A stretch of 64,000 nucleotides of DNA from NCBI RefSeq assembly GCF_026460985.1, contig NZ_JAPKNM010000068.1, positions 1-64,000 on the forward strand. The letters are read 5' to 3'. Made by a program: the position numbers and the translations under genes. Below the pieces are notes generated by a model, which worked only from the letters and a program-made list of their open reading frames with translations, was not told where the DNA came from and ran no database searches. This document shows positions 52,034-59,474 of the stretch, piece by piece (positions within the stretch are counted from its first letter, which is position 1; each line of letters begins with the position of its first letter). The DNA comes from Sphingomonas sp. Lineage in GTDB: Bacteria > Pseudomonadota > Alphaproteobacteria > Sphingomonadales > Sphingomonadaceae.

Positions 52034-53218
52034 ATGGTTCGGATCGCCATGTTCGCGCTGCTGCTCGCCGTGCCCGCCGCGGCGGAGACCATCCGGGTCG
52101 AGGCCGGCGCCGATGCGCAGGAGCGCCTCCAGGCCGCGTTGATCGAGGCCAAGCCCGGCGACGTGGTCGAGATCGGCCCCGGCCGTTTCGAGCTCACCGA
52201 CGGCCTCTCGCTCGACGTGAACCGCGTGACGGTGCGCGGCGCGGGGCCGGACAAGACCGTGCTCAGCCTCAAGGGCCAGCTCGGCGCCGGCGAGGGGCTG
52301 CTGGTCACGTCGGACGACGTGGTGCTGCGCGGCTTCGCGGTGGAGGACAGCAAGGGCGACGGGATCAAGTCCAAGGGCGCCGACCGGATCGTCTACAAGG
52401 ATATCCGCGTCGAATGGACCGGCGGGCCCAAGGCGACCAACGGCGCGTACGGCGTCTATCCGGTCTCGAGCACCATGATCCTGATCGACGGCGTCGAAGT
52501 GAAGGGCGCGTCCGACGCGGGCATCTATGTCGGCCAGTCCGAGCAGATCGTCGTCCGCAACTCGAAGGTGTCGGCCAACGTCGCCGGGATCGAGATCGAG
52601 AACAGCCGCCACGCCGACGTCTTCGGCAATCTCGCCACCGGCAATACCGGCGGCATCCTGGTGTTCGACATGCCGAGCCTGCCCAAGATGGGCGGCGGCG
52701 AAGTGCGCGTGTTCGAGAACAGGGTGATCGACAACAACCAGGCCAATTTCGCGCCCAAGGGCAATATCGTCGCCACCGTGCCCGCCGGCACCGGCGTACT
52801 GATCATGGCGAACGACAATGTCCATGTCTTCGCCAACGAGCTCTCGGGCAACGCCACCGCGAACGTGATGATCACCGCCTATCGCCAGAGCTATGACGAC
52901 GCCAAGTTCAAGCCGGTGCCGACGCGGATCATGGTGAGCGGCAACAAGCATGGCCGCGCCGGATTCGCGCCGGGCTTTCCGGGCGGCGCCGAGCTCGCCG
53001 CCGCGCTCGGCGGATCGATCCCGCCGGTCCTATGGGACGGCAGCGGCGATGCCCGCGCGCTCCATGTCGCGGACGGCGTCCCGGTGCTGAGCATGGGCCT
53101 GGCGCAGGGTGCCCCGCTCGAGACCGCCAAGCCGGCGCCGGTCGAGCTCAACGGCCCCGCCGCCCCGCGCCCGGCCGCCGTCACGCTCCCCGCGGCGATG
53201 GAGGCGGCGGCCAGGTGA
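52034..53218 (+). CDS. Parallel beta-helix repeat exported protein
   Basis: A 394-residue protein with a signal peptide (MVRIAMFALLLAVPAAAE). A right-handed beta-helix (about residues 35-300) follows, with repeated short strands such as VTVRGAGPDKTVLSL, IYVGQSEQIVVRNSKVSANVAGIEIENSR and GILVFDMP. The tail is Ala/Pro-rich. It matches the family often found beside the SO_2930-type diheme cytochrome (TIGR03805/TIGR03806 pair, from memory), which follows here with a GTGA overlap. The substrate is unknown. A good Shine-Dalgarno (GGGAGAGGAAG) sets the start. Confidence 0.83.
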   Translation: MVRIAMFALLLAVPAAAETIRVEAGADAQERLQAALIEAKPGDVVEIGPGRFELTDGLSLDVNRVTVRGAGPDKTVLSLKGQLGAGEGLLVTSDDVVLRGFAVEDSKGDGIKSKGADRIVYKDIRVEWTGGPKATNGAYGVYPVSSTMILIDGVEVKGASDAGIYVGQSEQIVVRNSKVSANVAGIEIENSRHADVFGNLATGNTGGILVFDMPSLPKMGGGEVRVFENRVIDNNQANFAPKGNIVATVPAGTGVLIMANDNVHVFANELSGNATANVMITAYRQSYDDAKFKPVPTRIMVSGNKHGRAGFAPGFPGGAELAAALGGSIPPVLWDGSGDARALHVADGVPVLSMGLAQGAPLETAKPAPVELNGPAAPRPAAVTLPAAMEAAAR

Positions 53219-54234
53219 AGGCGCTCGCTGCCGCCTGCCTGCTCTTCTGCGCCGCTCTCGCCGGACGCCCGGCAGAGGTAAACGATGCGGCGATCACCGG
53301 CGACGGCCTGCCCGCCAGGCTCTCCGACTATGGCTTCTTCGCCGATCTCGCCGGCGAGAAGCCCGCAGCGCGGGTGATGCCCTACGGCCTGGAGACGCCG
53401 CTCTTCTCCGACTATGCCGAGAAGCGCCGCTTTCTCTACGTCCCTGCCGGACAGAAGGCGCGCTACGATGCGGAGGCCGCCTTCGACTTCCCCGTCGGCA
53501 CGGCGCTGATCAAGACCTTCGGCTATCCGCAGCAGGGCCGGTTCAAACCGCTCGAGACGCGGCTGCTGCTCCGCCGGGCGAGCGGCTGGGTGGCCTTGCC
53601 CTATGTCTGGGACGCCGAGGGGACCGATGCGCTGCTCAAGCGCGCGGGCACGCGCATCCCGGTCGCCTTCACCGATCCCGCCGGCAAGATCCGCCAGATC
53701 AGCTATGCGGTCCCCAACCAGAACCAGTGCAAGGACTGCCACGCCCTGTCGGGCACGATCACGCCGATCGGCGCCAAGGCACGCTACCTCAACCATGACG
53801 GCCGGCTCCAGAAGCTGCTCGCCGCCGGCATGCTCGACCGGCTGCCGGCCGACGCCCCGCGCGTCGCGCGCTGGGACGATCCCGCGGCTAGGCTCGAGGA
53901 TCGGGCGCGGGCCTATCTCGAGATCAATTGCGCGCATTGCCACAATACCGCGGGCGCCGCGTCGAACTCGGGCCTGTTCCTCGACTTGCGCCGGAGCGAC
54001 CCTGTTGCGCTCGGTGTCCGCAAGCGCCCCGTCGCGGCCGGACGCGGCAGCGGCGATCGCGACTTCGCGATTGCGCCGGGCGAACCCGACGCCTCGATCC
54101 TGATCTACCGCATGGAGAGCGTGGACCCGGGCATCGCCATGCCCGAGCTGGGCCGCGCGACGGTGCATGCCGAGGGCGTGGCGCTGCTGCGCGAATGGAT
54201 CGCCGCGATGCCGAAAGCCGCCCCCGCGCGTTAG
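53215..54234 (+). CDS. SO_2930-type diheme c-type cytochrome
   Basis: A 339-residue exported protein (GTG start inside the beta-helix stop codon). After the signal (LAAACLLFCAALAG) comes LSDYGFFADL...PYGLETPLFSDYAEKRRFLYVPAG, a hallmark of this family. The heme-binding motif CKDCH lies near residue 171 and CAHCH near residue 240. The C-terminal part (LIYRMESVDPGIAMPELGR) provides likely Met ligands. An electron-transfer role with the adjacent beta-helix protein is inferred from conserved pairing; the reaction is undescribed as far as I know. Confidence 0.85.
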   Translation: MKALAAACLLFCAALAGRPAEVNDAAITGDGLPARLSDYGFFADLAGEKPAARVMPYGLETPLFSDYAEKRRFLYVPAGQKARYDAEAAFDFPVGTALIKTFGYPQQGRFKPLETRLLLRRASGWVALPYVWDAEGTDALLKRAGTRIPVAFTDPAGKIRQISYAVPNQNQCKDCHALSGTITPIGAKARYLNHDGRLQKLLAAGMLDRLPADAPRVARWDDPAARLEDRARAYLEINCAHCHNTAGAASNSGLFLDLRRSDPVALGVRKRPVAAGRGSGDRDFAIAPGEPDASILIYRMESVDPGIAMPELGRATVHAEGVALLREWIAAMPKAAPAR

Positions 54235-54300
54235 GAGCGGATGCCCGAACGCGGGAGGCAGACAGGCTCAGGGCGAACGGGGAAGGTGTCTGTGCCCGGA

Positions 54301-55113
54301 CTAGAGCCGGTCCGGATCGGGACCCAGCCGCCCCGCCGGATCGTCGAGCGCGTCGATCGCCGCGATGTCCTCCGCTTCCAGCGCCGCCTGCCCCGCCGCA
54401 AGGTTGGCCGCAAGCCGATCGCGCGACGAGGCCTTGGGGATCACCGCCAATCCGTGGTGCAGATGCCACGCCAGGATCGCCTGCGCCGGCGAGCAGCCGC
54501 GCGCCTCAGCGATGCGGACGATCTCGGGGTCGGCAAGCAGGGTCCCCTGCCCCAGCGGCCCCCAGCTCTGCGTCACGATCCCGTGCGCGGCGTGGAAGTC
54601 GCGCAATGCACGCTGCTGGAAGCCCGGATGGAGCTCGACCTGGTTCAAGGCGGGCACCACGCCGGTCGCGTCCATGATCGCGCGAAGATGATCCGGGCCG
54701 AAGTTGGACACGCCGATCGAGCGGGCCCGTCCCTCGTCGCGGAGCCGGACCAGCGCCTTCCACGCATCCACATATCTGCCGAGCGACGGCATCGGCCAGT
54801 GAATGAGGTAGAGATCGACGCTGTCGCGCCCGAGCCGCGCAAGGCTCCGGTCGAACGCGCGCAACGCCGAATCGAAGCCGAGATCGTCGCGCCAGAGCTT
54901 GGTGGTGACGAACACGTCGTCCCGCCCATCGAGCCCTTCCGCCACGCCGGGTTCGTTGCCGTAGAAGGCGGCGGTGTCGACGAGGCTGTAGCCGATCCCG
55001 ACTGCCTCGCGCGTGATCCGTGGCGCCTCCGCGTCGGGCACCAGATAGGTGCCGAAGCCGATCGCGGGGATCGTGCGGCCGTCATTCATGGTCAGCGTGC
55101 GCGTCGCGGGCAT
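54301..55113 (-). CDS. Aldo/keto reductase (2,5-diketogluconate-reductase-like)
   Basis: A 270-residue NADPH-dependent TIM barrel. The catalytic tetrad is visible: Asp in LVDTAAFYGNE with its Tyr, Lys in VFVTTKLWRDD and His in LYLIHWPMP. The cofactor end has IPKASSRDRLAANL. Similar to DkgB/YafB-type enzymes that reduce small ketones and methylglyoxal. It lies 28 bp after the DJ-1/PfpI gene, so both may belong to a carbonyl-stress unit. Confidence 0.9.
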   Translation of the reverse strand: MPATRTLTMNDGRTIPAIGFGTYLVPDAEAPRITREAVGIGYSLVDTAAFYGNEPGVAEGLDGRDDVFVTTKLWRDDLGFDSALRAFDRSLARLGRDSVDLYLIHWPMPSLGRYVDAWKALVRLRDEGRARSIGVSNFGPDHLRAIMDATGVVPALNQVELHPGFQQRALRDFHAAHGIVTQSWGPLGQGTLLADPEIVRIAEARGCSPAQAILAWHLHHGLAVIPKASSRDRLAANLAAGQAALEAEDIAAIDALDDPAGRLGPDPDRL

Positions 55114-55141
55114 CGGCTTCTCCTGTTGGACGACGCGATGC

Positions 55142-55852
55142 CTAACCGCGCGGCCCGGTCTCCGCCAGATGCGCGGCGATCGCGCGCACCTTCTCCTCGC
55201 GTCCCGGCGCGAATTTGTCGATCATCGCCCGGTAGCGCGCCAGCGTCTCGGCGTCGGCGTGTTCGGGGGCGCCGCTGTCGAAGGGCGGCGCCGGATCATA
55301 TTCGAGGCTGAGCTGGACGAACCGGGCATGCGCCTCGCCGCAGATCCGGGCGGTGAGTGCGAGCGCGAAGTCGATGCCTGCGGTGACGCCGCCGCCGGTG
55401 ACTCGGTTGCGGTCGAACACCACGCGCTCGGCCATGGGTTCGGCGCCGAACCAGGCGAGCTGATGGCGCGAGGCCCAGTGGCACGCGGCGCGATAGCCGG
55501 TGAGCAGCCCCGCCGCGGCGAGCACCAGCGACCCGGTGCAGACGCTGGTGACCCATTGCGCCGTCCCGGCGACCTCGCGGACCCAGGCGAGCGTCTCGGC
55601 ATCCTCCATCACGGCGACCGTGCCGAAGCCGCCCGGCACGCAGAGGATGTCGGTGCGCTGCACTTCGGCGAAGGTGGCGGTGGGCAGAAGCGGGAACTGC
55701 GCGTCGGTGGATACCGGATCGCGCGTCCTCGCCACCAGATCGAGCTTCGCATTGCCCAGCCGCGACAGGACCTGCGCGGGCCCGGTCAGGTCGAGCTGCG
55801 TAACGCCGGGGAAGAGCAGGAAGGCGATATGGAGCGGCACGGATTCGGGCAT
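55142..55852 (-). CDS. DJ-1/PfpI-family protein (isonitrile hydratase-like)
   Basis: A 236-residue class I glutamine-amidotransferase-like protein. The nucleophile elbow Cys is in SVCTGSLVLAAAGLL, preceded by VPGGFG. TRDPVS and GVTAGIDFAL match isonitrile hydratase (InhA)-like members. It lacks an AraC DNA-binding domain. Paired with the aldo/keto reductase downstream. The true substrate is not determined. Confidence 0.86.
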   Translation of the reverse strand: MPESVPLHIAFLLFPGVTQLDLTGPAQVLSRLGNAKLDLVARTRDPVSTDAQFPLLPTATFAEVQRTDILCVPGGFGTVAVMEDAETLAWVREVAGTAQWVTSVCTGSLVLAAAGLLTGYRAACHWASRHQLAWFGAEPMAERVVFDRNRVTGGGVTAGIDFALALTARICGEAHARFVQLSLEYDPAPPFDSGAPEHADAETLARYRAMIDKFAPGREEKVRAIAAHLAETGPRG

Positions 55853-55990
55853 GGCGTTCCTCCGGGTGTGAGAGGGTGCCCAGGCGATGCGGCTTATGCC
55901 CCCGCGCTTCCCGATGGTGCTCCATCTTCGTCGCCAGTCACGCGGGTGTGCCTGTCATAAGCGACACCGCGGCGCCGCGCAAAGCCCGTC

Positions 55991-57604
55991 CTAGTCGGCG
56001 ATGACCGCGGCGAAGGCGGGCAGCAGCTCGGCCGTGCCGCCATTGACCGCCTGGAGCACGCGCCGGCCGCGGAAATCCTCCGGCAATGCCACCGGCCGCT
56101 CGCCAAGGTTGAACGCGCAGAGCAGGCGCTGTCCCTGCGCCTCGCGCTCGAAGACCAGGAGCGCCTCGCCGGCCTCGCGGATCGTGATCGAGCCGGTCAT
56201 CAGCGCGGGGTTGGCGTGGCGCAATGCGATCAGCCGGCGCGTGAGGTTGAGTAGCGAATCGGGGTCCACCTCCTGCCGGTCGACCGCCAGCCCGGCATGA
56301 TCGGGGCCGATCGGCAGCCAGGGCTGGCCGCTGGTGAAGCCGAGCCGGGGCGCGTCGCCCGACCAGGGCATCGGCGTACGCGCGCCGTCGCGGCTCAGCG
56401 TCAGCGGCCAATTGGCGATCGCCTCGGGATCGCGGAGATGCTCGAAGCCGATCTCGACCTGGGTCAGCCCCAGTTCCTCGCCATAATAAAGGAAGGCGTT
56501 GCCGCGCAGCGACAGCAGCAGCAGCATCTTGAGCCGCGCGAATGCCTGGGCATGTTCGGGCGCGATCCAGCGCGAGATCGCGCGCGGCGCGTCGTGATTC
56601 TCGAAGGCCCAGCTCGGCCAGCCGATGCCCGGTGCATGCGGCCAGCCCTCGACCGCGTCGCGCACCAGCGCGGGGGTCAGCCGGTCGGCATAGAGGAAAT
56701 TGAAGCCATAGGCGCTGTTGAGCCGCGTCGCGCCCTCGGTGAAGAGGTGCATCTCGGGCTCGGGCGCGGGGCCGCCCACCTCGGCCACCGTAAAGCGCCC
56801 GCCGAAGCTGTCGGCCAGCGCGCGCAGTTTCTCGAGGAAGCGCGGGATGTCGGCGTGGCTCTGATTGTAGATGTGCTGCTGGAAGTCGAACGAGCGCGTG
56901 CGCAGGCCGCCGGTATCGGGCGCCGGCGGATTGTCGCGCAATTCGGGATCGTGCATCGTGAAGTTGATCGCGTCGAGCCGGAAGCCGTCGACTCCGCGCT
57001 CCAGCCAGAAGCGCGCGATCGCCAGCGCCGCTTCCTGCACCGCAGGGTTGTGGAAGTTGAGGTCGGGCTGCTCGCGCAGGAAATTGTGCAGATAATATTG
57101 CCCGCGCCGCGCGTCCCAGGTCCAGGCAGGGCCGCCGAACACCGATTGCCAGTTGTTGGGCGGGCTGCCGTCGGGCCGGGCGTCGGCCCAGACATACCAG
57201 TCGGACCGCGGATTATCGCGGCTCGCCCGGCTCTCGCGGAACCAGGGATGCTGGTCCGAGCTGTGCGAATAGACCTGGTCGATGATCACGCGGAGGCCGA
57301 GCTGGTGCGCGCACGCGATCAGCGCGTCGAAATCGGCGAGCGTCCCGAAGATCGGATCGACGTCGCAGAAATCGGCGATGTCATAGCCGAAGTCGCGCAT
57401 CGGCGAAGTGAAGAAGGGCGACAGCCAGACGCCGTCGACGCCCAGCGAGGCGATGTGGTCGAGATGCGCGGTGATCCCGGCAAGGTCGCCGATGCCGTCG
57501 CCGTTCGAATCGGCGAAGCTGCGCGGATAGACCTGGTAGATCACCGATCCGCGCCACCATTCGCGCGTGTCGGCGTGCGAATTCTGGACAAGCAGTTCGT
57601 TCAT
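55991..57604 (-). CDS. Alpha-glucosidase, GH13, cytoplasmic
   Basis: A 537-residue enzyme releasing glucose from maltose and maltodextrins. No signal peptide. The GH13 regions are VIYQVYPRSFADSNGDGIGDLAGI, VIIDQVYSHSSDQHPWF, nucleophile Asp in VDGFRLDAINF, acid/base Glu in FTVAEVGG, and WAFENHDAPRA with the transition-state Asp. The ATG at 57604 overlaps the stop of the periplasmic amylase gene (ATGA); the frame upstream of it lies in that gene. Confidence 0.93.
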   Translation of the reverse strand: MNELLVQNSHADTREWWRGSVIYQVYPRSFADSNGDGIGDLAGITAHLDHIASLGVDGVWLSPFFTSPMRDFGYDIADFCDVDPIFGTLADFDALIACAHQLGLRVIIDQVYSHSSDQHPWFRESRASRDNPRSDWYVWADARPDGSPPNNWQSVFGGPAWTWDARRGQYYLHNFLREQPDLNFHNPAVQEAALAIARFWLERGVDGFRLDAINFTMHDPELRDNPPAPDTGGLRTRSFDFQQHIYNQSHADIPRFLEKLRALADSFGGRFTVAEVGGPAPEPEMHLFTEGATRLNSAYGFNFLYADRLTPALVRDAVEGWPHAPGIGWPSWAFENHDAPRAISRWIAPEHAQAFARLKMLLLLSLRGNAFLYYGEELGLTQVEIGFEHLRDPEAIANWPLTLSRDGARTPMPWSGDAPRLGFTSGQPWLPIGPDHAGLAVDRQEVDPDSLLNLTRRLIALRHANPALMTGSITIREAGEALLVFEREAQGQRLLCAFNLGERPVALPEDFRGRRVLQAVNGGTAELLPAFAAVIAD

Positions 57605-59412
57605 TGCGGCGTTCCGGCGGCGCAGACGGCATAGCCGAAGGCCGGTAGGGTCAGGGTGATGCTGCCGGGCGCGGCAGCAGCCGCCGGGCAGGCGCCGGCG
57701 AGCGAGGTGAACGCCGTGGATCCGGTCTCGACCTGGATATTGCCGGTCCATGGCTGCGGGCTCGAATTGAATGCGACCAGAATCTCGGTGCCGGCGACGG
57801 GATCGAAACGCGAGACGGCGAAGAGACCCGGCTTGTCGCTCGCGAAACGCGTCACCTGCCGGCCGCGGGTGAGTGCGGGATGCGCCTTGCGCAGCTTGGC
57901 GAGGGCAGCGATCTCGCGGAACAGCGGATGGCCGGTGTCGAAATTCGAGACCGCGTTGGTCTTGTCGCTGCCGAGCAGCTTGTTGTCGTTGTAGACCGCG
58001 ACCTTGCTCGCGAACATGTCCTCGCGCGCATCCTGGTCCACGCCGTCGCCGACAAAGCCCTGCTCGTCGCCCGAATAGATGGTCGGCACGCCGCGGAGCA
58101 GCAGCAGCATCGCATGCGCCAGCCGCACCCGCGCGAGGAGTTCGTCCTGGCCGATGTCCGGGATCGCCGCCTTGATGAAGGTCGAGCTGCGGCCGGCGTC
58201 ATGGTTGCCGATGAAAGTCGGCAGCCGTCGCGCGGTCGCCTCGCCGCCCTCGTAGAGCACGTCGGCGGCGAACAATTTCGCCAGCCGGTCGGTCCCCGCC
58301 TTGCCCGAGGCGACTTCATTGGCGGCCATGGCGAAGCCGAAGTCGAGCACCGCCGGCAGCTTGTCGACGCGCGTGTGCCGCGCGAGCGCCGCGACGTCGG
58401 GATCGGCGACCTCGCCGAAGATGTGGAAATTGGGGATGCCCTTCGCTCGCGCACGCTCGAGCATCGCCGGCGCGAACGCCGCCCAGAATTCGGGGTTCAC
58501 GTGGCGCGCGGTGTCGATGCGGAAGCCATCGATCCCGAAGCGGTCGATCCAGCTGCCGAAGATCTCGATCATCCCCGCCACCACGCGCGGATTCTCGGTG
58601 AACAGATCGTCGAGGCCGACGAAATCGCCGAGCAGCGAGCTCTCGCCGGCGAAGGTCGAGTTGCCGCGATTATGGTAATAGATCGGATCGTTGAGCCAGG
58701 CGGGAACCTTCACGCTCTTCTCGGCCGCGGGCACGAACGGCGTGTAGGCGAAATCGGGGCGGGTGAGCCTGGCGAAATTCTCCGCCGTCTGGACATGGTC
58801 GCCCGCGAAGCCCGGATTGATCGCCGCGCCGGCCAGCCCGCCCTTGCGGCCATAGGGATAATCGGCGCGGCTGCGATAGTCGCACGCGCCGCATTCGCGA
58901 TACTGGATCACGTCCGCCGTATGGTTGGCGATGATGTCCATATAGACCTTGATGCCGCGCGCATGCGCCGCATCGACCAGCGCCTTGAAATCCGCATTGG
59001 TGCCGAAATGCGGATCGACCTGGGTGAAATCGGTCACCCAATAGCCGTGATAGCCCGCCGATTCCTGCCCCGCCGGTCCCTGGACGGCCTTGTTCTTGAA
59101 GATCGGCGCCACCCAGATCGCGGTCGCCCCCAGCGCCTGGACATAGTCGAGCCGCTTGATCAGCCCCTTGAGGTCGCCGCCATGGAAGAAGCCCTTGGCG
59201 GTCGGATCGAAGCCGGTGACGAGCCGGTCGCCCTTCAGCCCGCCGCGATCATTGGCGGTGTCGCCATTCTCGAAGCGATCGGGGAGGAGGAAGTACAGCA
59301 CTTCGTCCTCGGGCAGACGATCGCGAAGGCCCTGCGCGGCCGCCGGCGTGGCCAGCATAGAGGCCGCGAGCAACAGGAATGCGGGAAGTCGCATCGAACG
59401 GGACCCGGTCAT
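57601..59412 (-). CDS. Alpha-amylase family protein, GH13, exported
   Basis: A 603-residue secreted or periplasmic glucan hydrolase. Signal peptide (MRLPAFLLLAASMLATPAAAQG, after six extra residues). The catalytic barrel has VLYFLLPDRFENGDTAND, YMDIIANHTADV, nucleophile Asp in IDGFRIDTARHV, Glu in FHIFGEVAD and FIGNHDAGR. A C-terminal beta domain closes the protein. It would degrade maltodextrins imported by the TonB receptor, whose gene lies 62 bp upstream, before the cytoplasmic alpha-glucosidase finishes the job. Confidence 0.93.
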   Translation of the reverse strand: MTGSRSMRLPAFLLLAASMLATPAAAQGLRDRLPEDEVLYFLLPDRFENGDTANDRGGLKGDRLVTGFDPTAKGFFHGGDLKGLIKRLDYVQALGATAIWVAPIFKNKAVQGPAGQESAGYHGYWVTDFTQVDPHFGTNADFKALVDAAHARGIKVYMDIIANHTADVIQYRECGACDYRSRADYPYGRKGGLAGAAINPGFAGDHVQTAENFARLTRPDFAYTPFVPAAEKSVKVPAWLNDPIYYHNRGNSTFAGESSLLGDFVGLDDLFTENPRVVAGMIEIFGSWIDRFGIDGFRIDTARHVNPEFWAAFAPAMLERARAKGIPNFHIFGEVADPDVAALARHTRVDKLPAVLDFGFAMAANEVASGKAGTDRLAKLFAADVLYEGGEATARRLPTFIGNHDAGRSSTFIKAAIPDIGQDELLARVRLAHAMLLLLRGVPTIYSGDEQGFVGDGVDQDAREDMFASKVAVYNDNKLLGSDKTNAVSNFDTGHPLFREIAALAKLRKAHPALTRGRQVTRFASDKPGLFAVSRFDPVAGTEILVAFNSSPQPWTGNIQVETGSTAFTSLAGACPAAAAAPGSITLTLPAFGYAVCAAGTPQ

Positions 59413-59474
59413 TTACTCGACCTTTCCGGAGAGGCGACGCGCGGGGGAGAGGACCCGCGCGGCGCCAACCATCA

